Source: Larix kaempferi (lineage: Eukaryota; Streptophyta; Pinopsida; Pinales; Pinaceae). Taken from it: a stretch of DNA of 64,000 nt. A program made the translations under genes and the position numbers. Below the pieces are notes generated by a model that made no database searches, was not told the origin of the DNA, and worked only from the letters and a program-made list of their open reading frames with translations. Location: contig BSBM01000643.1 in the NCBI GenBank assembly GCA_027924585.1, positions 18,214,501 to 18,278,500 of the forward strand. Direction: 5' to 3'. Position 1 is the first letter of the stretch; the number at the start of each line of letters is the position of its first letter. This document shows, one piece after another, positions 1 to 10,708 of the stretch.

Positions 1-1692
1 CCACAGAAAGTATCATTAGGAGATGACTATCAATATCCTATCGAAGGAATTGGTGAAGCAAGCTACAAGCTTGATTCTGGAACCCTCGTGAAGATGAAGG
101 AAGTTTTATATGTACCAGGTTTGAAGAAGAACCTACTTTCTATCTCAGCATTAGATAAGAAAGGCTATAGGGTCGCATTCATAGATGGACAAGTAATCAT
201 GTGGCCCAAAGGAAAATCAATTGAGGATGCAGTTGTTATTGGTGAAGAGGAAGGAGGGATTTATAAACTCAAGGGACATTCAGAAGCAACCCTTATTCAT
301 GAAGCCACTAGCCCAAGTGAGCTACGGCATAGAAGGATTTCTCACATCAACTACAAAGCATTACCCTATGTGAGCCAAGTAGTAACAGGATTACCAGATT
401 TGAAGGTTGATCATGAAGGCACTTGCAAAGGATGTGCAAAAGGGAAGAATATCAAGAATCCATTTCCAAAGAGTGAAACAAAGACTAAAAGTACTTTGGA
501 ATTGATTCATTCAGATGTATGTGGTCCAATGCCCTCCACATCCTTGAGTGGATATGAATACTACCTTACATTTATTGATGACTATTCAAGAAAGACTTGG
601 ACATATTTCTTGAAAGGAAAAGTTGAAGTCTTTGGAAAATTCAAGGAATTCAAAGCCTTGATAGAAAATCACTCAGAAAAGAAAATCAAGACACTTAGGA
701 CAAATAATGGTGGAGAATATACTTCAAAGGATTTTGAAGTCTTTTGTAAAGAAGCTGGAATCAAGAGGGAACTAACCACTCCCTACAATCCTCAACAAAA
801 TGGTGTTGCGAAAAGAAAGAATAGAACCATCATGGAAGCAGTGAAGACAATGATACATGATCAAGATCTTCCTATGCATCTATGGGATGAAGCAACAAGG
901 ACCGCAGTCTATGTCCAAAATAGATTGTCTCATAGTGCCCTTGGATTCAATACTCTAGAGGAAATGTTCACAGGGAAGAAGCTTGAGGTAAGCCACCTCA
1001 AAATATTTGGGTGTCCTGTATATGTTCACATACCAAAAGAGAAGATAACTAAGCTGGATCCTTCAAGAAAGAAGGGAATATTTGTTGGGTATTGTGAAGC
1101 ATCCAAAGCATTCAGAATATACATCCCAGGATTCCATCACATGGAAATTAGTAGAGATGTAACATTTGATGAAGAAGCTACTCTCAAAAGATCTAGAAAG
1201 AGCCAGTGTGAAGAAGTATATGTAGAAGATATACCTCCTAGAAATATAGAAGCAGTTTCCTTCCCTGAAGAAGAAACACCAGAAGACCATGATATGATAA
1301 AACCTCAAGAACCCCCACCTATGAACATATCACGGAAGAGAAAACCAACATGGGCAAGAGAAATTATACAAGAAGCAAAAAGATATGGAGCTCCAGAAGG
1401 CTCCACTAGAGCAAGCAAGAAACCAAAGCCATTTTCTAGCTATGTGGCTTTGATGTGTGATATTGTAGATCAAGAACCTACCAGTTATGAAGAAGCAGTT
1501 CATAAGAAAGAATGGGTAGAAGCAATGACGGAGGAATACCAGTCAATAATGAAGAATGATGTTTGGGATGTAGTTCCCAAACCAAAAGACAAAAGTGTGG
1601 TATCCTCCAAGTCGATATACAAGATAAAGCATGCTTCAGATGGTAGCATTGAAAAGAATAAGGCAAGGTTTGTGGCCAGAGGATTCTCTTAG
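1..1692 (+). pseudogene. pol: C1 pol: GAG-pre-integrase, integrase, start of RT
   Basis: The frame is open from base 1, so the ATG at 88 is internal. The protein carries the GAG-pre-integrase zinc site (H-R-R-I-S-H, later C-K-G-C-A-K-G), the integrase core (first Asp in LIHSDVCGPM), a linker, and the start of the copia reverse transcriptase (VPKPKDKSVV to [10 protein letters not shown]). It would insert the cDNA and then copy RNA into DNA. Two of three integrase catalytic residues are gone: the RSDNGG-type motif reads RTNNGG (Asp to Asn at 703-705) and the Glu before RKNRT is Lys (811-813). The frame ends at TAG 1690-1692, where C5 has Gln. It is therefore a dead copy. Confidence 0.9.
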
Positions 1693-2201
1693 AAAGAGGG
1701 AATTGACTGTGAAGAAACATTTGCACCAGTTGCAAGGTACACTTCCATCAGAACCATCATGGCACTTGCATCCATGATGAAGTGGAGATTACACCAAATG
1801 GATGTAAAGACAACCTTCCTGAATGGTGTGATTGAGGAAGAAGTGTACATAGAACAACCACAAGGATTTGAGGTTGAAGATAGAAGAACTCACGTATGTA
1901 AGTTGAAGAAAGATTTGTATGGGTTGAAATAAGCTCCTAGATCTTGGTACGAAAGAATTGATAGCTTCTTGACAAGCTTGGGCTTTACCAAAAGTAAAGC
2001 TGATCCTAACCTTTACCTTAAGGTTATGGATGATGAACCTGTCATACTATTACTGTATGTGGATGATCTATTTTTGACAGGAAATGAGAAACAGATCATG
2101 GAAAGGAAGAAGAAGCTAGCTACAGAATTTGAGATGAAAGATCTCGGATTGATGCATTACCTCCTAGGTCTGGAAGTATGGCAAGGCCAAGAAGGAAATT
2201 T
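1693..2201 (+). pseudogene. pol: C1 pol: reverse transcriptase palm
   Basis: Continues in the same frame after the TAG at 1690. [12 protein letters not shown] is the copia RT entry motif, DVKTTFLNG carries the first catalytic Asp, and [11 protein letters not shown] is the YVDD active site. A second in-frame stop, TAA at 1930-1932, replaces the Gln of the LKQAPR motif. A one-base loss near 2200 then shifts the frame: the text runs off into a short tail and stops, while the expected sequence SQGKYVVEILKRF continues in the next frame. Motifs are clear; function is lost. Confidence 0.88.
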
Positions 2202-3028
2202 CTCAGCCAAGGAAAGTATGTTGTGGAAATCTTGAAAAGATTTGATATGTTGGAATGTAAGGCCATGGCCACTCCCATGGATACCAACTTGAAGTTGCTG
2301 GCTGATGAATCATCATAATTAGTGGATATGACTTAGTACAGACTGATTATTGGGTCGATGATGTATCTGACGAATACCAGGCAAGATATATGCTTTGCTG
2401 TGAACACCCTGAGTCAGTATCTAGTCGATCCTAGAGGTGCTCACCTGATAGCTGCAAAGAATGTGATGAGGTACTTAAAAGGTATGATAGACTTTGGTCT
2501 ATATTATCTTGGAGATAATGATTTCAGATTGTATGGTTATACAGATGCAGATTGGGCTGGAAGTGTCTCAAATAGAAAGAGCACATCGGGTGGATGTTAT
2601 TATCTGGGATCTGCTATGATCTCGTGGTTTAGCAGGAAGCACTCCAGTGTGGCTCTCAGCACAGCTGAAGCAGAATATATAGCAGCTTTCTCTGCTAGTT
2701 GTGAAGCCATATGGCTTCGGAAGTTTCTATCAGGACTATTTGACTTAGAGATGGACCCCACTGTGATCCTATGTGACAACCAGAGTTGTATCAAGATGAT
2801 AGAGACTCCAGTATTCCATGATAAGTCCATGATCAGTCAAAGCACATAGAGATCCAATATTTTTATATACGGGATATGGTGCAGAAAGGAGCTATAAAGC
2901 TCGAGTATGTGAGGACTGATGAGCAAGTTGCTGATGTATTGACCAAACCTCTGTCTTGAGTAAAGCTCAAGTATTTTCGAGACAAGCTTGGTGTAGTTCA
3001 GAAGGACCCTCCTCGAAAGGGGGAGTGA
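2202..3028 (+). pseudogene. pol: C1 pol: RT connection and RNase H
   Basis: After the frameshift near 2200 the frame reads the RT C-terminus, with stops near 2317 and 2335. It then carries the copia RNase [37 protein letters not shown] and CDNQS hold the acidic residues expected to bind metal and degrade the RNA strand. A second frameshift near 2835 separates the last block (HIEIQYFYIRDMV, then ADVLTKPLS). A further TGA near 2957 precedes the natural end at TGA 3026-3028. C5 ends pol at the equivalent place. Confidence 0.87.
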
Positions 3029-3039
3029 TATGGTCAATG

Positions 3040-3260
3040 ATGATATTTGGATACTGGTATCAATGTGGATACTTGTATCGGTGATGAGGTTGGCTATACC
3101 AACGGTAGGGTCGATGATGAGGATACCTGTTTTGATGATGTGGATAATTGTATCGATGATGATGATACCTGTATCGATGATGAGGTTACCTGTTCCGACG
3201 ATGAGGTCGATGATGAGGATGCCTGTACCGACAATGAGGTCGATGAAGTGGTACTTAGAC
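3040..3260 (+). repeat. C1 3' region, degenerate GATGAGGT array
   Basis: Just after the pol stop comes a low-complexity stretch built from variants of gatgaggt and gatacctgtatcgatgatga, in a loose period near 30 bp. Frames through it read as Asp/Thr/Cys- or Met-rich peptides simply because of the repeat, so I do not call a gene here. It is the first of three successive arrays between pol and the 3' LTR. Confidence 0.7.
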
Positions 3261-3289
3261 TTTGTCTAAGAGGACTGGTGGGATTGATC

Positions 3290-3900
3290 ATCCTTAAACA
3301 GTGATCCCGTAATTCCAAAAGGAAGGATAGTATTAAATATTGATTGTTAGACTAGAATCCCATAATTCCTAAAGGAAGGATTGTCTAAGATGTGAGTAGT
3401 GGACAAGGATCCCATAATTCTGAAAGGAAGGATCGTCCAAGTGTGGTAGCTCCGTAAAGACTGGGTCCCGTAATTTCGAAAGGAAGGATTGTCTGAGCAT
3501 CACCAAAATTGTTGGACTAGAGTCCCGTAATTCCGAAAGGAAGGAATGTCCATGATCCCGTAATTCTGAAAGGAAGGATCACCAATGTTGATGGACTAGA
3601 GTCTCGTAATTTCGAAAGGAAGGACTGTCCACGATCCCATAATTCCGAGAGGAAGGATCACCAGAGTTGATGGACTAGAATCCCGTAATTTAGAAAGGAA
3701 GGATTGTCCATGATCTCGTAATTCCGAAGGAAAGGATCACCAGAGTTAATGGACTAGAATCCCGTAATTCCGAAAGGAAGGATTTTCCATGATCTCGTCA
3801 TTCCGAAAGGAAGGATCACCAAAGTTGTTGGACTAGGGTCCCGTAATTCCGAAAGGAAGGACTGTCCATGATCTCATAATTCCAAAAGGAAGGATCATGT
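3290..3900 (+). repeat. C1 3' region, 14-copy array with 80-bp higher-order period
   Basis: A core close to TCCCGTAATTCCGAAAGGA occurs about 14 times, starting near 3303, 3357, 3408, 3464, 3521, 3553, 3601, 3633, 3680, 3713, 3761, 3793, 3838 and 3870. From 3521 on, the spacings alternate at roughly 32 and 48 bp, giving an 80-bp higher-order unit (core, TGTCCATGATC, core, CACCAGAGTTGATGGACTAGA). It lies in the non-coding part of C1 between pol and the polypurine tract and would be transcribed in the genomic RNA. Confidence 0.9.
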
Positions 3901-3904
3901 GTGT

Positions 3905-4200
3905 TGTTGATTATGATGCTGTGGATCAAGATATCCAGATGATGAGGCTGTTGATCGGAAGATCCAGATGTTGATGCTGTTGATCGGGATATCCGAATAG
4001 GGAGGCTGTTGATCGAGAGATCCAGATGATGTTATTGATCGGGAGATCCAGACGATGAGGCTGTTGATCAAGAGATCCAGATGATGCTATTGATCAAAAG
4101 ATCCAGATGATGATGCTGTTGATCGAGAGATCCAGATGATGCTATTGATCGAAAGATCCAGATGATGATGCTGTTGTAGCTGATCGAGTGCTGCAGAAGA
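3905..4200 (+). repeat. C1 3' region, ~33-bp array (TGTTGATCGAGAGATCCAGA)
   Basis: About nine copies of a 30-36 bp unit close to gatgctgttgatcgagagatccagat, each with a partly self-complementary gatcgagagatc core. It directly follows the 80-bp array. The three arrays have unrelated units, so the region was built by separate amplifications. Confidence 0.85.
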
Positions 4201-4368
4201 TGAAGTCTCAGTACTGACGATGCTGATGTTCCAGTATCGATTATGTTCCAGTAACTGTTTGAGTTACTAATGATGATTGAAGAAAGCTTCCAATGATTTG
4301 TAGATGTATCATGTATGATGTTGATGACTCGTTGCTCCTGTAGATGTTGTTAGAATATCCTTCTCGTT

Positions 4369-4377
4369 AAGGGTGAG
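4369..4377 (+). other. Polypurine tract of C1
   Basis: AAGGGTGAG lies directly against the TG of the LTR. C5 has AAGAGGGAG and C4 has AAGGGGGAG at the same place. In LTR elements this RNase-H-resistant primer starts plus-strand DNA synthesis. A better-looking purine run at 3016-3025 sits at the pol stop, but no LTR follows it. Confidence 0.75.
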
Positions 4378-4893
4378 TGTTGAAATATTGTAACTTCTAA
4401 GAATATTCTATTTGTACTTTATCCAGAGATGTTTCATTCCACCGTCGGGACATTATTATATATCCGAAGATGTTTATTCCTCCGTCAGGATGTTGTAACT
4501 AGGGTTATTAGAATTCCCTAGTGGGGTCGGCCCCGAGTTAAGTGTTTAGGGGTTATTAGGATCTCCTAGGATAATTCGGCCCAATTAGGGTTAAAATTCA
4601 CGTGAAGTAAAGTATAAATAGAGGATGTGTGTTCCTCATTTATCACACTCACTCACTCATTCACTCACTTGTGAATTGCGCATAGGAGAGAGAGAGATCT
4701 GCGAAGGAGGAGAAGGAGCTCTTGTTTGGGGTTTACATCTTTGTATTTGTTGGTTATCTATATTGAGGAAAGCTTTGCTGGGTTTACTACCCCATGAGGG
4801 TTTCCCATAATAAATATGTGTCTATCTTGTGATTGTGTTTCTTTCAGTGATCCTTATTATGCTCTTGTTGTGAATTTTATGTTAAACTCAACA
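4378..4893 (+). repeat. C1 3' LTR
   Basis: A 516-bp block opening TGTTGA and closing ACTCAACA. The left junction aligns with C5 (GTTAAG, purines, TGTTGA, then TGTAACTTC). It contains a TATA box at 4613-4620, then TCACTCACTC-rich and GAGA-rich sequence. Its right edge is the point where LINE1 coding resumes. The partner LTR lies outside the window, so divergence cannot be measured. Confidence 0.85.
4613..4641 (+). promoter_or_regulatory. C1 LTR TATA box with overlapping hairpin
   Basis: TATAAATA at 4613-4620 is the likely LTR promoter core. It overlaps an inverted repeat: AAATAGAGGA (4616-4625), loop TGTGTGT (4626-4632), TCCTCATTT (4633-4641), with one bulged base. The C5 LTRs have a hairpin in the same place with a different stem, so pairing seems kept while bases changed. 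The start of transcription is inferred to lie in or just after the stem. Confidence 0.6.
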
Positions 4894-6785
4894 GAAATGC
4901 ATGCCATAATCCACTGCACTATATTAAGAAGAATACCGATCTGTATGAGGATGAAACGTAAATAGGACCAATCCAGTCGATCATAGGATTTTACCAAGTC
5001 CAAATTGAGAATAAATGCACGGATATTCTTAATCTTAGCTGACTGAAGACATTCCTGGGAAACCCCCACAGCGTCTAGAATTTTCCAGTTGAACAAAAAC
5101 CCAAATTGTTCCAAAGAGATGTATTTAGCCATAAATGGTTTGATGCGTCTGGCAATGATTTTTGACACCGAATTGTAGGGAATATTACATAGGGAAATGG
5201 GATGGTAATCAGTGACACTTTTCGGCCTATCATATTTAGGAATCAAAGTGATATAAGTAGCATTGAGCTTTTTAGGCATAGTTGCTTTGACTCTAGATTC
5301 TTCCACAACCCTCAAAATATCAAGTCCCATAAGAACGAAAAAGTGCATAAAAAATTCCACGGTCTAGCCGTCTGGACCTAGAATTTTTTCTTTAACAAAA
5401 TATCCTAAAACGATCTTTAATTCTTCCATGGAAATAGGAACATCAATCCTCATCCCCTCCTCTACACTAAGAAAACAAGGGAAAAGCTTGACAATTTTAA
5501 ACTGCTCATCCAAATTATTCACACTAAATTGTTTATAAGCTTCCCGAAAATGATTCTCCGCTGCCTCCTGGATGAAAGATTGCTCCGACCTGAAGATGCC
5601 TTCATCCCCTTTTATCTCCCAAATGGAGTTCCTATTTCGCCGCTGGTTTGTAAAGTTTTGAAAAAATCTCGTGTCGCAATCGCCTTTGGCTAACCACAAG
5701 GCCCGACTCTTTAATCTCTAGGTGTTTTCTTTTTACCCTAGCAGATAATCCTTTCGCTTAAAGAGCTCTCGCATTTCACTTCTTCTCTCCGTATCAAAAG
5801 ATACACCATCCACACCCGATTCCATGCTCGATATCGTGGCCTCAATAGCTCTAAGTTCACTGTCTGCTACCTTTTTTTTGTGACGTTCCCACCGCCTAAC
5901 CTCATCTCATAAGGCATCCAATTTGTGAGTGAGGTTATGTAGATGTGAAATTACCTTATTTCCTGTCATAGCATGCCATTTATTTTTGATCAAATCACAA
6001 AAAATTTCCTCTTCCATCCAAGTGCTTTTAAACTTAAATGGGTAAACCGACCGTTTTACCAGAAGCTGAAGTTTGAGACAAATCACTTTGTGATCAGAAA
6101 CCCCCATAGGCACATCCCATGATCATATACGATTGCAACCATCCAACAAGTATTCTTTGATAAAAAATCTGTCTAATCTTTTCGCCAATCCATGACCACC
6201 CAAACGACCATTGTTCCAGGTTGGAACCAAATGAGAAGGAACGACATCCATAAGTCCCGAAGCATCAAAATGATCCTTAAGAAAACTAGCCAGTGGATCC
6301 TCCTAGAGGCCCAGGCCCCAAACTTCAGATGTGGACAGAGTGAAGTTCAAATCACCACAAATAATAAGATTACGATTCTCCAAAATCGAACTAGAAAAGA
6401 CATGTTCCCAGAATGGCTGTCGGTCTCAGTAAGGTCCATAAAGATTTAGGATATAGAACTCCTGGCAGTAACCTTTAAGCCTCTCGATTAATGCAATGCC
6501 TGCACAAGTTTTAAACGACACCAAATAAGCCATTAAAGGGTCCCAGGCCACAACTAATCCCCTAGACAACCCACATGAGTCAATAGAACAACATATTTAT
6601 TGAGGCCGAATATCCAAAAAGAAAGAAACAACATCAGACCCCGAATGCATGGTCTCCTGAAGGAAAAGAACCGATGGCTTGACATAATCCAAAAAGTGTC
6701 TAATGGCATCCTTTTGGGCAGGCTTCCCAACCTCTAAACATTGAAGGATGAAAGGATCATTCAGGAACAACCGAAGAAACTTCAC
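4894..6785 (-). pseudogene. LINE1 ORF2: endonuclease and reverse transcriptase, broken
   Basis: Read right to left: the AP-endonuclease start (KPSVLFLQET, with the catalytic Glu), LNLYGPY, ICGDLNFTL, then GVSDHKVICLKL near 6090 with the Asp-His pair intact. The linker and RT follow (KLNATYITLIPKY, DYHPISLCNIPYN, LEQFGF, and LDLVKSYDRLDW, where Val replaces the usual Ser of the DLSKAFDR motif). Such proteins nick target DNA and prime cDNA synthesis on the nick. Numerous stops and frameshifts split the frame (open pieces at 5907-6113, 5364-5699 and 4894-5360). The catalytic YADD-type box lies beyond the C1 insertion. Confidence 0.83.
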
Positions 6786-6789
6786 CTAC

Positions 6790-8457
6790 TCTAAGCGACC
6801 CAGAAGAGGAGCCAGGGTTCAACGCCTTAGTGAGTTCCGAAACATGAGATAATTTAGGATTTACCCATTTCCTTTCAATCCCCCCATCCCGACAAGCATC
6901 CTTGATATTTCTACGCGAGGATTTCCTATGGACAGTAACATTAGTGTAATTGATAGAACCCGTAGTTATCCCCGGTCCGGGATCCACAGTGGGACTCTGT
7001 CCACCAAAAACAGGCAGTGGAACCATATCAGGTTCCGGAGTAATATGTATCTCTGAATCCAAAGAGCCAAATCTAAGCGGAATAGGTGGCGATGATTTCC
7101 CCCCAGAGTCCAGTACAGGCACCAACTCAACCAAAGCAATTCCAGGATCATAGGAATCTGAATCCAAAATAGAACTAGGGGAAAGAACAATGTCCAGACC
7201 CTCCTTCCCCGGGGAACAACCATGAGGAGACAAAGTATCAACACAACAAACCGTCAAAGCCGAAAACCCTCCCACCCGAGGCTAGAATAAAGCACGAGGC
7301 GCCAAATAAATAGGTTTATCCAATGACACCGGTAATGACATCCCATCCAAAAGAACCAAGGCAATTTCATCCATGGAAAGAGATTTTAACAGGAGAGGAA
7401 TAAAGGTTTTAAACTTACCAAGACATTCTTACACCGACCCATCATCATATGGGATACAAAGAGTAAAAGATTGAGCAGGATCCTCACATTCCACCACGTC
7501 GACAGAAACCCTAGCTTCATTGTTGCGAGCCCCTTTACATTCATGCCTCAAGTGTCCCGACCGCCAACAAGAGAAACACCTAAACGGAATACGCCAATAA
7601 TCAAGTTGCTGAATGAAAAAACCATGCTCCCATGCAATCTTGACCTCAGCCGAGAAATCGGATGAAACATCCACCTCGACTAAGACCCTTGGACAACATC
7701 GCTGAGATGCCATAAGGTGCTCTCCTTAATGAGGATGAAATGCCCAATGGCATTAGCAATATCGAGAAACACCTAGAAGCTCCAACATACCAATGGAAAA
7801 TCATGAAATAAAACCCACAGATGCCTCTTTGTTAGCTTTTCCTTACGAGGATCAAAATACGAGTGCCACTAGATCAATACCAAATTAGAGCCAACCCCCA
7901 AAACCCAGAAATTTTCATGTATCACCCTCAATGAATCCTCCGACAGGAAATGGAAGTAAATCTAGCCGTTTTCTAGCATAATAACATGGGGTACATAATG
8001 AATAAAGGGCTTCCAAGTATGTGTGATCCAATCAACAATTTCCTCCCTACCTAGACGAATGTACTCCAACCTGCTGACGAGTGCCCGGGTAGCCAAGTTC
8101 TAAACCATATCCAAAGTCACATCTCTGCCCAAAGTACAGTGAATGCTCCTTCGCAGTCGATTCATCCTTGAATCCCCCCTTATGTCTTCCACCAGGTCGA
8201 CGCTGAATACCTGCAGAAGACTCCACCACCTTCAGATACGATGGCGTTAGCGACCTAAGGGAATTATCAAACCCTTACTTCCCATTTCTCGCCGGCTTGT
8301 TGACCTCAGAACCCACAGGTAAATGCCTTTGACCGGAAGGACGAGAGAACATTGACAAGAAGACAACCGATGCATTAGGGTTCACCCGGACCGCTACTGG
8401 AGTAGCCAGGATATCTTTGACAACTGTCCCCATCCCACAATAGGAACCAGGCCGCAA
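6790..8457 (-). pseudogene. LINE1 ORF1, nucleic-acid-binding protein, broken
   Basis: The region before the endonuclease reads as the plant L1 ORF1 protein. The clearest part is 7429-7713: a DUF4283-like stretch (VLVEVDVSSDF, FIQQLDYWRIPFRC) leading into a CCHC knuckle, CFSCWRSGHLRHEC. LINE2 has the same order (ILVNIDLRLGL, ILDYVGVPFRC, CHRCHTFGHLVACC). A Pro/Ser-rich tail follows at 6757-7275. A plausible N-terminus is the Met at 8457. The product would coat LINE RNA. Stops and shifts separate the pieces. Confidence 0.75.
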
Positions 8458-9861
8458 GAATACTCAAGCAGGTTCCAAACAAGTCAAACCCATAGATCGG
8501 AAAAAAACATATAAAACACTAAAAAAACCCAGAAAAAGAACCGAGACACATTACAAAACCCTCAGACCAAAAACCGTATGGGAACAACCGAAAAATACAG
8601 GATTATGTTGAAGGATTTCAGAAAAAGATGCTTCCCACTTATTTTACTTGGTTGGTACTGACCATCCCGTGACGGGAGGCTGCATCCAAGCCTGCAAATA
8701 GACCCCGTGAAAAAACAGTCAGAACGAAGAAAAACAAACTGTGATGGAACAGAGAAAAGTGCCATGACCCCCCGAAACCCCCGCACCGGCCTCCATCAAC
8801 TTCTGTACGATTATGCTCACACGTATGGGTATCATCTTCATTTGTTGTTGTTGGTTCTTGCACATGCACCATTGTTGGTGACGAGATGAACTAGTGCATT
8901 CATTAAAGCGATGCAACACCCCATCTCTATGAATCTTGTTTATTTTCGCTTTCATGATGGATAGTTGAATCATTATTAATTCATGGTTTTTTTTGGATTG
9001 TAGACATTGTGTTTTTTTTCTAGTGAGATATTTTGAACATTTATGTTGCTAATCTAGAATATGATGTTATATGCTCATTGTTATATGGATGTATCATTGT
9101 GATTGGAATTAATACATAATTAGAATGTTTATCATTTGTGATTATATTGATTTATGTTTTCCTCACTAAATGGTTAAAAAAAGTAATATGATGTCTTTTC
9201 AAGGACATCATATTTATTGCATATTTATGTTCCCGAGACCTACACTCACTTGGGTGAGATATTGGGAGTGGCCCAAAATATTGCTAAACATGTGGTGAAA
9301 TCATACCCAAGGGAGGACTTTTTTCCAATGAGGATAGCCATTTGAAGGATAGTACCTTGTGAAACTTGGGAAGGTAAATGTTAATCTAGAGCACTTGAAA
9401 AGTGTTTCCTAGTTTGATGTGGGGTTGGGGCCAAAGAGGGTTGAGTCTAATTCATGAAAACGCATTTTATGACTTTAATATTTTTATCCCTAAATCCAAT
9501 TTGGCCTTAAATAAATTTAATGATCGTAAATGGCACTGGAAAGGGGGATGGGAAAGCCAAAAGACTTTCTTGAGCATGAGTTGTTACCTTTTTGGGATTA
9601 GAAAAGTGGAAGGCTATCTTGAGTGAGGGGGTTGGATTCTGTTGATTGATGTCTTGAAAAAAAGAAATTGTTTTAGATATATGGTATTTATTTGAAAACT
9701 GCATCGGATTTGTTTGAGTGGGTAGAGGAGATTGGGGGCGTACCTAACCTTAAGCGGTACTAATGCCCTTTGTTTGATTCTAACGATTGAATTGAACCCC
9801 AAGACTCCAAAGCTAGAGGTACTACAATATTAGGAGGTACAATGAAGGTGTCCCTATAGAG

Positions 9862-9864
<3 letters not shown>

Positions 9865-9892
<28 letters not shown>
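9865..9892. repeat. (CT)14 microsatellite
   Basis: Fourteen uninterrupted CT dinucleotides, a simple sequence repeat in otherwise unrecognised DNA. Confidence 0.98.
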
Positions 9893-9896
<4 letters not shown>

Positions 9897-10380
9897 GTAT
9901 TATGATACCATGTGCTACAACCAAAGTGTTCTTGAACACCTTACCTTGAGAGGTACATGGGTGCTACAAGTATAGAGCACGCTCTATCACACAATAGTTG
10001 GTTTAATTGGATATATGATCCATTGCTATGATTTGTTGGGTAGAGTGAGTAGATATGTGTACAACAAGAGTTGTGCCCCATATTCTCATTGAGCATAATC
10101 CCATCTCAAGGTGCATCATCCAGTTTGATGTGTTGCATTGGTTGGGTGGAAAATCAACTATTGGGCATGATCTACCCATATTGACATCTATGGATTGGAG
10201 CATTAGTTTGGACAAGGAGTTCATCTTCATAAAGGTGTGGGAGTAAATGCATTTTTTTTGTTTCTATTGATTATAATATTGTACTTATTTGATTTTAAAA
10301 TTATTTGAAAGAGTTAGAGAGAATTACCGACAGGTACCCACCCTCCTAGTCAATTCCTATTGGGTTGGGCCATTGCAAAG

Positions 10381-10392
10381 TAGTATCAAAGC
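10381..10392 (+). other. Possible copia primer binding site
   Basis: TAGTATCAAAGC differs by two bases from the TGGTATCAGAGC complement of initiator tRNA-Met used by many plant copia elements. The bases before it could be an LTR end, but no second LTR copy is seen and nothing coding follows. Weak candidate. Confidence 0.25.
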
Positions 10393-10489
10393 ATCACGTT
10401 TTCAACAATTAGGTGCCTTTGTGAGATAAATTAAGTTGAATGGATGTAGCCTTAGTTGTGAGGAAGAAACCATTGGAGCTAAGTAACTT

Positions 10490-10708
10490 TTTCACACGGA
10501 AAATACCACTTTCCTATTATTCCAAAGGAATCAAGGAAAGCTAACACACACATGAGAAATCCAAGCAAAATTCTCCACATATCGTGGATGGTATGTCGAG
10601 CAAATCATCAGCCGGTCATCCAAGCCAGAAGATGTCTCAACGGAATTGAACCCAGGTGGATGGAATGAAATCCATCTATCCCCACCAACGGACCACCGTA
10701 TCCTTGAC
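10490..10708 (-). mobile_element. tRNA-derived SINE, 219 bp
   Basis: A 219-bp insert flanked by a perfect 16-bp direct repeat, tggagctaagtaactt, at 10474-10489 and 10709-10724. On the minus strand it has an RNA polymerase III B box, GGGTTCAATTCC (10642-10653), and an A-box-like TGGTCCGTTGG (10685-10695) about 31 bases upstream, in the tRNA arrangement. The 3' end (left) finishes in GTGTGAAA next to the duplicated site. Size, internal promoter and long duplication are those of a SINE mobilised by LINE proteins. No second copy was noticed in this window. Confidence 0.8.

Larger units (their letters stand above)
1..4893 (+). mobile_element. Copia element C1, 3' part (5' end outside the window)
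   Basis: Ty1/copia retrotransposon read on the + strand. The window opens inside pol, so the 5' LTR, gag and protease are missing. Order seen: GAG-pre-integrase, integrase, reverse transcriptase, RNase H, a long non-coding region full of tandem repeats, a polypurine tract and a 516-bp 3' LTR. This order is diagnostic of copia. It is a relative of C5 at 24-31 kb: the pol proteins align throughout, and the junction before the LTR matches. It sits inside LINE1, whose ORF2 stops abruptly at its right edge; bases 4894-4898 (gaaat) would be one copy of the target duplication. Coding capacity is destroyed by stops and frameshifts. Confidence 0.93.
4894..8790 (-). mobile_element. LINE1, L1-type LINE cut at its 3' side by C1
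   Basis: A non-LTR retrotransposon on the minus strand: ORF1 with a zinc knuckle at 6.8-8.5 kb, then ORF2 with endonuclease and reverse transcriptase at 4.9-6.8 kb. The gene order and motifs match LINE2 at 35.6-43.0 kb, but the sequence is clearly different and heavily decayed. The RT stops after WIMACIS at 4894, where C1 was inserted; the remainder should lie left of C1, outside the window. The 5' edge near 8790 is uncertain. Confidence 0.85.
8791..10473. other. Stretch without recognised genes
   Basis: Apart from a CT microsatellite I recognise nothing here. Short frames exist but show no family motifs. Near 9.7-10.0 kb the word GGTACTA or its complement recurs loosely. The stretch is moderately AT-rich and could be decayed LTR or leader sequence. 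Confidence 0.5.

Noticed and set aside
3016-3030. Purine run AAAGGGGGAG followed by TG, looking like the start of the C1 3' LTR right after pol
   Set aside because: The junction at 4369-4378 aligns with the proven C5 junction (purines then TGTTGA) and the block to 4893 ends in CA at the LINE1 border. The text after 3026 has no LTR features and C5 has a comparable spacer.
3047-3304. Asp/Thr/Cys-rich and Met-rich frames after C1 pol
   Set aside because: They follow the tandem repeat and change with its units; no start context or homology.
3290-3900. CRISPR-like pattern of short repeats with spacers
   Set aside because: Plant nuclear transposon context, spacers are themselves repeated in an 80-bp higher-order unit, and no cas genes are present.
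9402-9626. 74-codon frame near 9.5 kb
   Set aside because: No recognisable motif and no supporting neighbours.
10642-10695. A tRNA gene suggested by A and B boxes
   Set aside because: No cloverleaf can be drawn; the boxes sit in a 219-bp insert with target duplications, so it is a SINE.
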